From the NCBI RefSeq assembly GCF_000374585.1, contig NZ_KB894662.1:1-47782 (forward strand): DNA of 47,782 bases, written 5' to 3'. This DNA comes from Phocaeicola barnesiae DSM 18169 = JCM 13652. GTDB taxonomy: Bacteria > Bacteroidota > Bacteroidia > Bacteroidales > Bacteroidaceae. The notes beneath the pieces are model-generated. The model saw only the letters and a list, made by a program, of their open reading frames with translations, searched no databases and had not been told where the DNA came from. Positions within the stretch are counted from its first letter, which is position 1; each line of letters starts with the position of its first letter. The position numbers were made by a program, and so were the translations under genes. This document shows, in pieces, positions 18,565 to 27,774 of this stretch.

Positions 18565-19887
18565 TTAATACGTGAGTGGCTTTCCTTGGTAGAAATCAAG
18601 CAGTTTTACTCTGAAAATGTAATCATATTTGGCTTGGATACGGTCCGAAACCGTTTTCATCCAGGCTGTACGTGATTCGTTGTATTCCGTAGCGTTGGCT
18701 TTGCCAAGGGCATACTTTTCTTTCAGAAGAGTAAACGAGGCTTTGGCGGCTTCGTCTGCTGTCTTGCTGCTTTCGTATTTAGAAATGGCATTTACGGCGT
18801 TGTAATAAGCCTGCTGGATTTCCTTGTACAGTGTCTTTTTGCTGTCTTCCAACTGCCAGTTCTGCAGGATTTCCTGAACACGGGCGCTGCGTACCCGGTT
18901 GCGGGTGCTGAAGCGGTTGAAGATAGGAACGCTAAGCGTCAGTCCGATGTACTGGCTGAAGTTGTCTTTCAGCTGCGACCCGAAGCTGTTGTTTCCCATT
19001 CCTGATACCTTGTAATAATTGGTACCGATACCTCCTCCGAAGCTGAGTTGCGGATAGTAGGCGCTTTGCGCAATACGTACGTTCTTGGCGGCACCTTCCA
19101 GCCGATATTGTGCGGCACGGATGGCAGGCTTTATCTGAAGGGCTGTGCTGAAGATTTCCGATGGGGGAGTAAGCTGTCCGGGCAAGGTGATGAAATCTAC
19201 ATCCGGGGTTACAATCTGAAAGCCTTCCGGCGAAGGAAGTTCCAGAAGCTGACTCAGATCCAACAGGGCCAACTGGCAGTTATTGTCTGCCTGGACGGCG
19301 GAAAGCTGGTCTTGTGCCAGACGGGATTTGGCCTCATAAAGTTCCGACTCCGATGCTTTCCCATTGTCGAAATAAGCCTGTTTCTGTGCCAGCATCTCTT
19401 CGCTCAATTGTACCTGTTCGTGCGCTACCTTGGCCAGTTCCTGGTTGAAGAGCACTTGCAGGTAGGCCGAAGCGACTTGTACACTGATGTCTTCTTTGGC
19501 TTTCTGTAGGTCCTCTATAGCAGCTTTCAGGTTCAGTTTGGCCAAAGCGATGTTGTTAGGAATCTGCATTCCTGTAAACAACGGAATGGATGTGCTCAGG
19601 CTGAAGCTGGTATTCTGAGTATTGATGCTCTGATACGTATTGTCGGCCTGTAGGCTTCGTCCGAAGTTGAAAGAATAGGATGTGCTTCCGTTCAGGTTGG
19701 GCAGACGGCTCCATTTGGCCGTATTCACTTCGATTTCGTTCTGCTGTTGTGTCGCTTCCTGTTGCTTGATGGAAATGTTGTGGTCGATGGCATAGCGGAT
19801 ACACCGCTCCAGGTCCCAGCTTTCTTGGGCTGATACGGGCAGTACGGCCGTCCAGGCGGCTGCCAGCAGGATATGTTTCAGTTTCAT
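18565..19887 (-). CDS. TolC-family outer membrane efflux protein (second of two)
   Basis: The 440-residue protein has a signal peptide (LKHILLAAAWTAVLPVSAQ) and the TolC-type repeats. The N-terminal repeat opens WDLERCIRYAIDHNISIKQQ and the second is SVPIFNRFSTRNRVRSARVQ. Coiled helices dominate the middle. It is the last gene of the MacAB-type operon, 3 bases after the adaptor gene, and would form the outer-membrane duct for that pump. Confidence 0.92.
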   Translation of the reverse strand: MKLKHILLAAAWTAVLPVSAQESWDLERCIRYAIDHNISIKQQEATQQQNEIEVNTAKWSRLPNLNGSTSYSFNFGRSLQADNTYQSINTQNTSFSLSTSIPLFTGMQIPNNIALAKLNLKAAIEDLQKAKEDISVQVASAYLQVLFNQELAKVAHEQVQLSEEMLAQKQAYFDNGKASESELYEAKSRLAQDQLSAVQADNNCQLALLDLSQLLELPSPEGFQIVTPDVDFITLPGQLTPPSEIFSTALQIKPAIRAAQYRLEGAAKNVRIAQSAYYPQLSFGGGIGTNYYKVSGMGNNSFGSQLKDNFSQYIGLTLSVPIFNRFSTRNRVRSARVQEILQNWQLEDSKKTLYKEIQQAYYNAVNAISKYESSKTADEAAKASFTLLKEKYALGKANATEYNESRTAWMKTVSDRIQAKYDYIFRVKLLDFYQGKPLTY

Positions 19888-19890
19888 AGT

Positions 19891-20988
19891 TTATACCTCC
19901 TTTTTCAGTCCGCGTACCTGTTCGTTGGCCTTCAGACCCTTTTTGATTTCAATTTTAATACCGTCGCTGATGCCTGTAGTGACCTGTCGGCGGACAAATT
20001 TCTGTACCGGTATGCTGTCTGTCAATACATAGACAAAGGTAGAGTCACCTTGGAATTCCAATGCGCTTTCAGGAACGCACAGTACGTTATCGGCCCGTTG
20101 AAGTTCCATTTCCGCATTGGCACTGTAGCCTGAACGGATGGTTACGTCGGACGGAACATCGATAGCTGCCTTGATTTCAAACTGGTTGGCTCCGTTGTTT
20201 TCTACGCTCTTGGGCGAGATGTATTCCAGGGTCGCGTCGAAAGTCATGTTCTGCAGGGCACCCAAGGTTATCTTGACAGGGATGCCTTCGTGTATGCGTC
20301 CCACTTCGGTTTCGTCTACGTTACCGCGGAAAATCAGGTCAGTCATGTCGGCTACGGTAGCGATGGTAGTACCATCGTTGAAGGTGTTACTCATGATGAC
20401 CGAGTTACCTACCTTGATGGGGACATCCAGAATCAGTCCGTCGATGGTAGAGCGGATAAGGGTACTACTGAACGAGGCACTGTTTTTCGTGATACCTTCT
20501 TTCACAATTTCCAGGTTGTCTTTGGCTGCCTGCAGCTCTTCGCGTGCCTGTTTGGCGGCCAGGAGTGTCTTTTCGTATTCTTCGCTGCTTACGAGTTTGC
20601 ACTGGTAGAGTTCTTCCATGCGCTCCAGGTCTGTTTCTGCCTGTTTGCCGTTGATGGTGGCCAGACGCACGCGGCTTTCGGCCGAGTTGAGCTGTCCCAG
20701 TTCCGGAATCACTTTGACTTTAGCGATTACTTCGCCTGCTTTCACGGTTTGTCCGGCTTCCTTGTAGACTTCGGCTATGATACCCGAAATCTGTGGCTTG
20801 ATTTGTACTTCATCGCGTGGTTCTATCTTTCCCGTCGCTACGGTGGTCTGTACCAGGGTATCAGTTCCTACAGGCGATACCTCGTAGACAGTCTCTTTGG
20901 GTTGTGATTTCTGGTAGAGGAATACGAAGGTTCCTACGAAAATCAGGCCGATAAGTATCAGCACGGCTACTTTTACATATTTCTTCAT
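19891..20988 (-). CDS. MacA-like periplasmic adaptor (HlyD family)
   Basis: The 365-residue protein has an N-terminal membrane helix (VAVLILIGLIFVGTFVFLYQ). The split lipoyl motif is VATGKIEPRDEVQIKPQISG with AGEVIAKVKVIPELG, then a coiled hairpin (residues about 100-165), then IRSTIDGLILDVPIKVGNSV. The C-terminal membrane-proximal region contains RRQVTTGISDGIKIEIKKGL. It links the inner-membrane ABC permeases to TolC. It lies between the permease genes and the TolC gene in one minus-strand operon. Confidence 0.9.
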   Translation of the reverse strand: MKKYVKVAVLILIGLIFVGTFVFLYQKSQPKETVYEVSPVGTDTLVQTTVATGKIEPRDEVQIKPQISGIIAEVYKEAGQTVKAGEVIAKVKVIPELGQLNSAESRVRLATINGKQAETDLERMEELYQCKLVSSEEYEKTLLAAKQAREELQAAKDNLEIVKEGITKNSASFSSTLIRSTIDGLILDVPIKVGNSVIMSNTFNDGTTIATVADMTDLIFRGNVDETEVGRIHEGIPVKITLGALQNMTFDATLEYISPKSVENNGANQFEIKAAIDVPSDVTIRSGYSANAEMELQRADNVLCVPESALEFQGDSTFVYVLTDSIPVQKFVRRQVTTGISDGIKIEIKKGLKANEQVRGLKKEV

Positions 20989-21045
20989 AAGGCTAAATGT
21001 TTTTTTGTTCTTTGTTATCGTTTTATTTCGGTGTGTATGTTTTTC

Positions 21046-22290
21046 TTATTCATCACGGATGGCTTCTATCGGTTTGATGGCCATGGCCCGGTAAGCCGGG
21101 AAGAGCCCGGCCAGCAGTCCCAATACAATCAGCAGGATGTAGGCACCTATGGCCTCGCCAAATCCTATCTGGAAACCGACGGGTGCAGTGGGGGTAGAGG
21201 TGACGCTTTCCATGATATCCAGCAGAAAGACGGCCAGTGAAATGCCGGCCATGCCCGCAACAAGGGTAAGTACGATACTCTCCGACAGTATCTGTTGTAG
21301 GATATCGTTCGGTTTGGCTCCAATGGCCCGGCGTATACCGATTTCGGTAGTACGTTCCTTGACTGTCACCATCATGATGTTACTGACTCCAATGGCACCG
21401 GCCAGCAAGGTACCCAGTCCGACCATCCACCCCAGAATACGGATACCCGAGAACAGGTTGTCTACCATGGTGAACATGGCTTCCGCATTTACTTGGATGA
21501 GTGCCTGCTTGTCGTCCGGATGGATGAGGTGAGCTTTTTTCACTACCTGAGCTACTTTCTTTTCAACTTCGCTGATGGAATATCCCCGTCGTGCCGTGTA
21601 GCACAGCAACTGGATTTTCTGTCCGAAGTTGTAGTTGTTCTGCATGGTACTGAAAGGAATGATAATGGACGTTTCGGACCTTCCCTGAATGGAGATGTTA
21701 CCGCTGGCCATGCTTACGCCGATTACCCGGTAATAGATTCCGTTTACTTCAATGTAGTTTCCGCAGGGGTCTTCTCCTCCCGGGAAAAGGGTTTCGTAAA
21801 TACGTTTACCGATGACGCATACCTTCCGTTGGTCACGGATGTCCATGTCATTCAGGTAGCGTCCCATGGTTATCTGCGGTTCTTCTATCTGTCCATATTC
21901 GGGATACAGTCCTTTCAAGGTACCGGAAATCTTCTTATCCTGGTAAACGGCATTGATGCCCCATTTGGCCAGACTGGGGGTGACGATATCTACTTCGTCT
22001 ACGTTGCGGCGGATGCGTTCCACATCTTTGTTTTCCAGGTCCCAGTATCGTCCTTGCTGGAAACCTTTGTAAGCCTTGCTGGTCAGGTTCGTCCCCAAAA
22101 AACCCGAATTGGTGGCAAAACCTTGGAATTGCTGTGACAGCTTGTCCTGCATGCCTTTGGCTCCTCCCATCAGGGCAATCAGCATGAAGATGCCCCAGAA
22201 GATACCGAAGGCTGTCAGTAAGCTTCGTGTCTTGTTGCGTGTGATGGTGACAAGTATTTCTTGCCATGTATCTAAATCGAATTTTTTCAT
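21046..22290 (-). CDS. MacB-type ABC transporter permease (second copy)
   Basis: The 414-residue protein has an N-terminal membrane helix (SLLTAFGIFWGIFMLIALMG), a large periplasmic MacB_PCD-like domain and three C-terminal membrane segments of the FtsX/MacB type. The hallmark GAIGVSNIMMVTVKERTTEI is followed by IGIRRAIGAKPNDILQQIL. It has no ATPase domain of its own. The preceding gene is a paralogue 2 bases away, so the transporter is probably a heterodimer. The product exported is not apparent; MacB relatives move macrolides, peptides or lipoproteins. Confidence 0.9.
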   Translation of the reverse strand: MKKFDLDTWQEILVTITRNKTRSLLTAFGIFWGIFMLIALMGGAKGMQDKLSQQFQGFATNSGFLGTNLTSKAYKGFQQGRYWDLENKDVERIRRNVDEVDIVTPSLAKWGINAVYQDKKISGTLKGLYPEYGQIEEPQITMGRYLNDMDIRDQRKVCVIGKRIYETLFPGGEDPCGNYIEVNGIYYRVIGVSMASGNISIQGRSETSIIIPFSTMQNNYNFGQKIQLLCYTARRGYSISEVEKKVAQVVKKAHLIHPDDKQALIQVNAEAMFTMVDNLFSGIRILGWMVGLGTLLAGAIGVSNIMMVTVKERTTEIGIRRAIGAKPNDILQQILSESIVLTLVAGMAGISLAVFLLDIMESVTSTPTAPVGFQIGFGEAIGAYILLIVLGLLAGLFPAYRAMAIKPIEAIRDE

Positions 22291-22292
22291 AA

Positions 22293-23543
22293 TCAGTCTG
22301 CTCTAAGTGCTTCGATGGGACGGATTTGGACTGCTTTCCGTGCTGGGAAGAGTCCGGCCAGTGTTCCCGCTATGATTAAGGTGAGGGTAGCCTGTACGGC
22401 AATTCCCAGGTCAACGGTCGGATTTTCGAAGAAAGTCATCGAGAATACTCCCATATCCATGGTCTGTTTGCCGGCTACGATGTTCATGTACTCTGTCACG
22501 GCAATGCCTGCTACCATGCCGATATAGCCGAAGAAGGTGGTGATGACCACACTTTCCGAAATAATCAGCCACAGGATGGAGCTGGGTTTGGCACCCAGGG
22601 CTTTGCGGATTCCGAATTCGTGGGTACGTTCGCGTACGGTAATCAGCATGATGTTGCTGACTCCTACAATACCGCTCAATAGGGTGAAGATACCGATTAC
22701 CCAAATGGCAATGTGCAGAATCTCGTTTCCTGCCTGTTGCTGGAGATACTGTGTGAAGCGGTCCCAAATCCAGATGGCACTTTCGTCATCGGCGGCAAAC
22801 TGTTTCCGTTGTCCCATCATTTCACGGTAGTCCTGAGTGAACTGCTGGCTTGCTGCCTCATCGGTAATACCACGGGTCGTGAAGGCGATGTTGTCAATGC
22901 TGTCGCCTTTTCCATAGACCAGCTGGACGGTACTGAAAGGTACCAGGGCCGAGGGAGAAAAGCTGTTCTGGTCGGCGTAGATGCCTACAACCAGATAAAC
23001 CACTCCTTGTGCCTGGATATACTTTCCGATGGCTTCTGTCTTCGGGAACAGTTGCTCTACTGTTTTTTCATGCAACACGATGACTTTCCGTCGTTCACGG
23101 ATGTCGCGGTCGTTGATGAACCGTCCTTTCTTCAGTTTGGCAGCTTCCAGGTCGGTGTAGTTGGGGAAGACTCCGTCCAGCGTGATGCTGACGGCTTCTT
23201 TTTCATAGCTCAGATAAACATTGCTTTGGCTGACAGTAGCTCCCGTCGTAATGATGTGTTCGGGGAAACTTTGGGCCGTCTGTTTCCGGTCTCCTTCGTT
23301 CAAGGTAATGTTTCGTCCTTCTTTCAAGCCGTGATAGGGCTTGCTCGTATTTCCCGGATATATTTTCATGGAGTTCATCTTCATGTCTGCCGTCTGTCCT
23401 TCGAAGGCATGGATGAGGCCGTTTCCGGCGCCCAATAGAACAATAAGCATGAAAATACCCCAGGCTACGGAAAAGCCTGTGAGGGCGGTGCGCAGTTTGT
23501 TGCGCATGATGGTTCCGTAGATTTCTTGTATCAGATCTGTCAT
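22293..23543 (-). CDS. MacB-type ABC transporter permease (first copy)
   Basis: The 416-residue protein is a paralogue of the next gene in the operon. It has an N-terminal membrane helix (TALTGFSVAWGIFMLIVLLG), a periplasmic core and the FtsX-type end with GIVGVSNIMLITVRERTHEF followed by GIRKALGAKPSSILWLII. It lies 13 bases after the ATPase gene and 2 bases before the second permease. Separate half-permeases served by one small ATPase distinguish this layout from the fused MacB of Proteobacteria. Confidence 0.9.
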   Translation of the reverse strand: MTDLIQEIYGTIMRNKLRTALTGFSVAWGIFMLIVLLGAGNGLIHAFEGQTADMKMNSMKIYPGNTSKPYHGLKEGRNITLNEGDRKQTAQSFPEHIITTGATVSQSNVYLSYEKEAVSITLDGVFPNYTDLEAAKLKKGRFINDRDIRERRKVIVLHEKTVEQLFPKTEAIGKYIQAQGVVYLVVGIYADQNSFSPSALVPFSTVQLVYGKGDSIDNIAFTTRGITDEAASQQFTQDYREMMGQRKQFAADDESAIWIWDRFTQYLQQQAGNEILHIAIWVIGIFTLLSGIVGVSNIMLITVRERTHEFGIRKALGAKPSSILWLIISESVVITTFFGYIGMVAGIAVTEYMNIVAGKQTMDMGVFSMTFFENPTVDLGIAVQATLTLIIAGTLAGLFPARKAVQIRPIEALRAD

Positions 23544-23556
23544 GGTGAGAGGTGTG

Positions 23557-24276
23557 TTATTTCATGTATCCGTTGACACCGAAAGGAGAAGCGTCGTGGT
23601 TCAGATTCTCTTCTATTTCTCCGATGATTCCGTCTTTGATGTGGATAATCTTGTCGGTCTGGTTGGCCACACCGCTTTCGTGGGTCACTACGATGATGGT
23701 GAGTCCTTCATCCCGGTGCAGCTCTTTCAGAATGTTCATCACTTCTATCGAAGTTTTGCTGTCCAATGCTCCTGTCGGTTCGTCGGCCAGGATGATTTGA
23801 GGTTTTGAAATCAGTGCACGGGCGATGGCCACACGCTGTTTTTGTCCGCCGGACAATTCATTGGGCATGTGGTGTGCCCATTCTTTCAGACCCAGTTTTT
23901 CCAGGTATTCCATGGCCAGTTCGTTCCGTCTTTTTCGTCCTACTCCCTGATAGAACAAGGGAAGGGCCACATTCTCCATGGCATTTTTGAAAGAAATAAG
24001 GTTGAAGGACTGGAAGATGAATCCAATCATACGGTTGCGGTATTCGGCCGCACGGGTTTCGCTCAGGTCGCGAATCAATACGTTATTCAGGTAATATTCT
24101 CCTGAATCGTAGTTGTCCAGAATACCCAGAATGTTAAGTAGGGTAGACTTGCCTGATCCGGAGGCTCCCATGATGGAAACGAATTCTCCTTTCTCGATGT
24201 CCAGGTTGATTCCTTTTAATACATGAAGGGGAGCTCCGGCGTGATAGGTTTTTTGAATGTCCTTTAAATGAATCAT
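23557..24276 (-). CDS. MacB/LolD-type ABC transporter ATP-binding protein
   Basis: The 239-residue ATPase has Walker A GASGSGKST, Q-loop FQSFNLISFKNAMENVALPL, signature LSGGQKQRVAIARAL and Walker B IILADEPTGALD with VTHES. It is the first gene of the operon that continues with two permeases, the adaptor and TolC, so it powers that pump from the cytosol. The ROK kinase gene diverges upstream. CGAAATTA at 24308-24315 reads TAATTTCG on the minus strand and may be its -7 element. Confidence 0.92.
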   Translation of the reverse strand: MIHLKDIQKTYHAGAPLHVLKGINLDIEKGEFVSIMGASGSGKSTLLNILGILDNYDSGEYYLNNVLIRDLSETRAAEYRNRMIGFIFQSFNLISFKNAMENVALPLFYQGVGRKRRNELAMEYLEKLGLKEWAHHMPNELSGGQKQRVAIARALISKPQIILADEPTGALDSKTSIEVMNILKELHRDEGLTIIVVTHESGVANQTDKIIHIKDGIIGEIEENLNHDASPFGVNGYMK

Positions 24277-24355
24277 GTTTTTTAAGGTTTGTGTCAGTAA
24301 AACATTGCGAAATTAGAAAAAGTTACAGGAATTCGTAAATAAAATGGGAAAAATA

Positions 24356-24387
24356 TTTGTTCTATTTTGGGGTATTCTTTACATTTG
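24356..24387 (+). promoter_or_regulatory. Promoter of the ROK kinase gene
   Basis: TTTG at 24356-24359 and TACATTTG at 24380-24387 are separated by 20 bp, a full match to the Bacteroidetes -33/-7 consensus. The start codon at 24421 follows 33 bases after the -7 element. Confidence 0.8.
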
Positions 24388-24420
24388 TGCATAAAATTAA
24401 CCCTAAATAAAATTAATGTC

Positions 24421-25398
24421 ATGAACATGAACAACATGGAGAAACCATATGTGGTTGGTATGGATATCGGCGGAACAAACACGGTGTTTGGCGTCGTCGA
24501 TTCACGTGGTAATGTATTGGCTACTGATTCAGTAAAGACTCAGCAGTATGATAAAATTGAAGAATATGTGGATGCCGTATGTAAGAAACTGGTTCCACTG
24601 ATTCAGCAAGTAGGCGGTGCAGATAAGATTAAAGGTATGGGTGTAGGTGCTCCGAACGGAAACTATTACAACGGTACAATCGAGTTTGCTCCAAATCTTC
24701 CTTGGAAAGGTGTGATTCCATTGGCTTCTATGTTTGAAGAACAGTTGGGCATTCCTACTGCCTTGACAAACGATGCGAATGCTGCGGCTATTGGTGAAAT
24801 GACTTATGGCGCAGCTCGTGGCTTGAAGGATTTCATCATGATTACTTTGGGTACAGGTGTCGGTAGTGGTATCGTTATCAACGGTCAGTTGGTATACGGA
24901 CACGATGGCTTTGCCGGTGAGTTGGGTCACGTGGTAGTCAATCGCAACGGTCGTCAGTGCGGTTGTGGCCGTAAGGGTTGTTTGGAAACTTACTGCTCGG
25001 CTACAGGTGTAACACGTACAGCTCGCGAATTCCTGATTCAGCGTACTGAACCGAGTTTGTTGAGAGATATTCCGGCTGATGAAATCCAGTCTAAGGATGT
25101 ATACGATGCTGCTGTGAAGGGTGATAAGCTGGCATTGGATATCTTCGAATTTACCGGTACTATCTTGGGACAGGCTTTGGCAGATTTCATTGCTTTCTCT
25201 AGTCCGGAAGCAATCATCCTGTTCGGCGGTTTGGCTAAATCGGGTGACTATATCATGAAGCCTATCCAGAAGGCATTGGATGAAAACGTATTGAAAATTT
25301 ATGCAGGAAAGACGAAGTTGCTGCTTTCTCAGTTGAAGGATGCTGATGCGGCTGTTTTGGGCGCAAGTGCATTGGGCTGGGAAGTCAGAGAAAACTAA
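24421..25398 (+). CDS. ROK-family sugar kinase, probably glucokinase
   Basis: The protein starts at 24421 (MNMNNMEKPYVVGMDIGGTN); the frame is open further upstream but the promoter lies inside that stretch. The 325-residue protein has the phosphate-binding DIGGTNTVFGVVD, the ROK signature region TNDANAAAIGEMTYGAARG with GTGVGSGIVINGQ, and a zinc site GHVVVNRNGRQCGCGRKGC. EIIL-type C-terminal motifs are intact (PEAIILFGGLAKSG). ROK kinases phosphorylate glucose, N-acetylglucosamine or related sugars with ATP in the cytosol; the single-enzyme setting suggests glucokinase but does not prove it. A strong terminator follows. Codon use is biased like that of a highly expressed gene. Confidence 0.88.
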   Translation: MNMNNMEKPYVVGMDIGGTNTVFGVVDSRGNVLATDSVKTQQYDKIEEYVDAVCKKLVPLIQQVGGADKIKGMGVGAPNGNYYNGTIEFAPNLPWKGVIPLASMFEEQLGIPTALTNDANAAAIGEMTYGAARGLKDFIMITLGTGVGSGIVINGQLVYGHDGFAGELGHVVVNRNGRQCGCGRKGCLETYCSATGVTRTAREFLIQRTEPSLLRDIPADEIQSKDVYDAAVKGDKLALDIFEFTGTILGQALADFIAFSSPEAIILFGGLAKSGDYIMKPIQKALDENVLKIYAGKTKLLLSQLKDADAAVLGASALGWEVREN

Positions 25399-25428
25399 TC
25401 GGTTCCCTGATTTCTGATAGACAGTTTG

Positions 25429-25472
25429 AAGGCTGTTTGGGTTTTATATAGAAAGTCCAAACAGCCTTTTTT
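25429..25472 (+). terminator. Terminator of the ROK kinase gene
   Basis: GGCTGTTTGG (25431-25440) pairs perfectly with CCAAACAGCC (25457-25466), followed by TTTTTT. Confidence 0.9.
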
Positions 25473-25527
25473 AGTTTGGAAGGAGATAAAATGTTTTTTG
25501 TTGGGAAAAAGCGAGACAATCGGGTAT

Positions 25528-25562
25528 AAAAAAACCGATCAGAGAAACTGACCGGTTTTTTA
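25528..25562 (-). terminator. Terminator of rplS
   Basis: AAAAACCGATCA pairs with TGACCGGTTTTT with one mismatch around the loop GAGAAAC. On the minus strand it lies just after the L19 stop and ends in a T run. Confidence 0.85.
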
Positions 25563-25585
25563 TGTAAGGAATAATAGTTTTCAGC

Positions 25586-25942
25586 TTATGCGTTGTTAGC
25601 GCGTTTTTCCTGAATTCTAGCTTTCTTACCAGTAAGAGCACGCAGGTAATACAATTTAGCGCGACGTACTTTACCGATTTTGTTGACAGTGATGCTGTCG
25701 ATAGCCGGAGATTCCAGCGGGAAAATACGTTCTACACCGATAGTTCCTGACATTTTGCGTACAGTGAAACGTTTCTTATCACCATGACCTGCAATTTTGA
25801 TAACAACACCACGGTACATCTGTACACGTTCCTTGTTACCTTCAACGATACGGTATGCTACTGTGATAGTATCACCAGCTTTGAATGAAGGATGCTGTTT
25901 GCCAGTAGCAAATGCTTCTTCTGCAATTTTAATTAAATCCAT
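25586..25942 (-). CDS. rplS: 50S ribosomal protein L19
   Basis: L19 sits at the 30S-50S interface of the ribosome. The ATG at 25942 ([20 protein letters not shown]) is chosen because it gives the normal bacterial length of 118 residues; the open frame continues upstream through the promoter. Diagnostic sections are [57 protein letters not shown] and the basic [20 protein letters not shown]. The gene is alone with its own promoter and terminator. Confidence 0.97.
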   Translation of the reverse strand: MDLIKIAEEAFATGKQHPSFKAGDTITVAYRIVEGNKERVQMYRGVVIKIAGHGDKKRFTVRKMSGTIGVERIFPLESPAIDSITVNKIGKVRRAKLYYLRALTGKKARIQEKRANNA

Positions 25943-26027
25943 TGTTCTTATTAAATTAAATTGTTTGATCGTTACAACGCAACATATCAAGTAACTCTTC
26001 TTTGACAGCGATTGCGCGAAAGCGGTG

Positions 26028-26059
26028 CAAAGTAAGCTATTTTCTTTCAAATGACCAAA
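26028..26059 (-). promoter_or_regulatory. Promoter of rplS
   Basis: Read on the minus strand, TTTG (26059-26056) and TTACTTTG (26035-26028) are 20 bp apart, one base off the Bacteroidetes -7 consensus. The L19 start codon is 86 bases downstream, leaving an untranslated leader of about 80 bases. Confidence 0.65.
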
Positions 26060-26086
26060 TAAAGGTTGTTTATTTTTTGTGGAATG

Positions 26087-26117
26087 TTGGTTGACTTTTC
26101 TTTTTTGGCTAAATTTG
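26087..26117 (+). promoter_or_regulatory. Promoter of the nucleotidase/GH3 operon
   Basis: TTG at 26087-26089 and TAAATTTG at 26110-26117 are 20 bp apart and match the Bacteroidetes consensus fully. A purine-rich AAAGGAG ribosome-binding site lies just before the ATG at 26148. Confidence 0.75.
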
Positions 26118-26147
26118 ACCATTCAAATGAAATAAAGGAGAATTTTT

Positions 26148-26906
26148 ATGATAAAGAATTACATGAAGGTAGGCCTGTTGGCCGGAATGTTATCGTTGTA
26201 TGCCTGTTCTTCCAGCTATACAGTGACGGAAATAGAAGGTGGGCGAGTAGCCATGACATCCGTATACGATAAAGATCCGGATGCGGGAGCGGTAGCTTTG
26301 CTCAAGACTTATCAGTTACGGAAAGACAGCATCATGTCTCCCGTTATCGGTCATTCGGCCGCTAATCTGGTTTCTTATCGACCGGAATCACCCTTGTCGA
26401 ATCTGTTGGCTGATGTCATCAAGCAGTCTACAGCCAAGTTGACCGGCGAAAAAGTGGATGTAGCGGTCATGAATATGGGAGGAATCCGCAGCGCGCTCTC
26501 TGAAGGAGAAATCACTTACGGGGATGTGTTCGAAATCACTCCGTTCGAAAATGCTCTGTGTCTGCTGACGATGGATGGAGCTACCTTGCTGAGGCTGTTT
26601 GAACAGATTGCCGCTCTGCATGGTGAGGGATTGAGTGGAGCCCGTCTGGTCATTTCGAAAGACGGAAAACTGTTGGAGGCTACTGTCGCAGGGAAAGCCA
26701 TAGATCCGCAGGCCGTTTATCGGATAGCTACCATTGATTACCTGGCCGAAGGGAACGATAAGATGACGGCATTCCGCGATGCAAAGTCGAAGACTTTTCC
26801 GGCAGACGGACTTTTGCGGGACGCATTGTTGAATTATGTCAAGGAATGCGAACAAAAGGGAGTTTTTGTACAGGCCAAGGTAGAAGGCCGTATTGTTGTC
26901 AAATGA
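26148..26906 (+). CDS. Lipoprotein with 5'-nucleotidase C-terminal domain
   Basis: The 252-residue protein has a lipoprotein signal ending in the lipobox LYAC. The rest matches only the substrate-binding C-terminal domain of UshA-type 5'-nucleotidases: SPLSNLLADVIKQSTAKLTG, then VAVMNMGGIRSALSEGEITY, then GDVFEITPFENALCLLTMDG. The metallophosphoesterase half is missing here but is encoded by the next gene, 19 bases downstream. The two are thus a split version of a normally single enzyme and presumably assemble at the membrane. First gene of a three-gene operon with the GH3/beta-lactamase fusion. Confidence 0.9.
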   Translation: MIKNYMKVGLLAGMLSLYACSSSYTVTEIEGGRVAMTSVYDKDPDAGAVALLKTYQLRKDSIMSPVIGHSAANLVSYRPESPLSNLLADVIKQSTAKLTGEKVDVAVMNMGGIRSALSEGEITYGDVFEITPFENALCLLTMDGATLLRLFEQIAALHGEGLSGARLVISKDGKLLEATVAGKAIDPQAVYRIATIDYLAEGNDKMTAFRDAKSKTFPADGLLRDALLNYVKECEQKGVFVQAKVEGRIVVK

Positions 26907-26925
26907 AAAGAAAGGAGAATAGAAG

Positions 26926-27771
26926 ATGAAAAAAATGAGTTTGTTCCTATTGTGGATATGTCTGTCAACCGGAATCCTTTCCGCTCAGCATGATAAGGAA
27001 ATCTACATATTTCATACGAACGATATGCATAGTCGGGTAGAGCCGTTCAGTACGGAATACGCCGATACGTTATTGGCCGGTAAAGGAGGTATGTTGCGTC
27101 GGGCCGCTTTCATCAAGCAGCAGCGGGAGGAACATAAGGACTTGTTGCTGTTCGATAGCGGAGACTTCTCACAAGGTACGCCTTATTATAATTTGTTCAA
27201 GGGGGAAGTGGAAGTCCGTCTGATGAATCAGATGGGATATGACGCCGGAACCATCGGCAACCATGAATTCGATTTCGGGTTGGATAACATGGCCCGTCTG
27301 TTTAAACTGGCTCAATATCCGATAGTGTGTGCCAATTATGATGTACAGGGTACAGTTTTGGAAGGTCTGGTAAAGCCGTATGTTGTTATCGAACGGGACG
27401 GTGTCCGCATCGGTGTCTTCGGATTGGGAGCGCAATTGGACGGACTGGTAGCAAAGGAAAACTATGGAAATGTCAAGTTTAAGGACCCGGTAGCTGAAGG
27501 ACAGCGTGTGGCCGATATCCTGAAGAATCAGGAGAACTGTGACCTGGTTATCTGCCTGTCTCATCTCGGATGGGAAGGCGAACCTTATTCGGATGTAGAG
27601 CTGATTGAGAATACACGGAACATCGATGTGGTCTTGGGCGGACATTCCCACTCTTATTTTGAAGGTCCTAAGTACTATCAGAACCTGGATGGGAAAGAAA
27701 TTCCGGTTCAGCAGATGGGAAAAAGTGCCGTTTTTGTCGGGAAAATGGTAGTCAAACTGAAAAAGGATTGA
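26926..27771 (+). CDS. Exported metallophosphoesterase, catalytic half of a split 5'-nucleotidase
   Basis: The 281-residue protein has a signal peptide (MSLFLLWICLSTGILSAQ). It has the five two-metal motifs of the calcineurin-like fold: FHTNDMHSRVEP, DSGDFSQGTPYYN, IGNHEFDFG, CLSHLGWEGE and LGGHSHSYF. It ends where the C-terminal domain of UshA would begin. That domain is the preceding gene, so the gene order is inverted relative to the fused enzyme. It would hydrolyse nucleotides or related phosphoesters in the periplasm. The next gene starts 3 bases after the stop. Confidence 0.92.
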   Translation: MKKMSLFLLWICLSTGILSAQHDKEIYIFHTNDMHSRVEPFSTEYADTLLAGKGGMLRRAAFIKQQREEHKDLLLFDSGDFSQGTPYYNLFKGEVEVRLMNQMGYDAGTIGNHEFDFGLDNMARLFKLAQYPIVCANYDVQGTVLEGLVKPYVVIERDGVRIGVFGLGAQLDGLVAKENYGNVKFKDPVAEGQRVADILKNQENCDLVICLSHLGWEGEPYSDVELIENTRNIDVVLGGHSHSYFEGPKYYQNLDGKEIPVQQMGKSAVFVGKMVVKLKKD

Positions 27772-27774
27772 TGT

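Noticed and set aside
25943..26122. N-terminal extension of L19 by 60 residues
   Set aside because: The extension covers the promoter and is not present in L19 proteins; the normal start at 25942 fits the family length.
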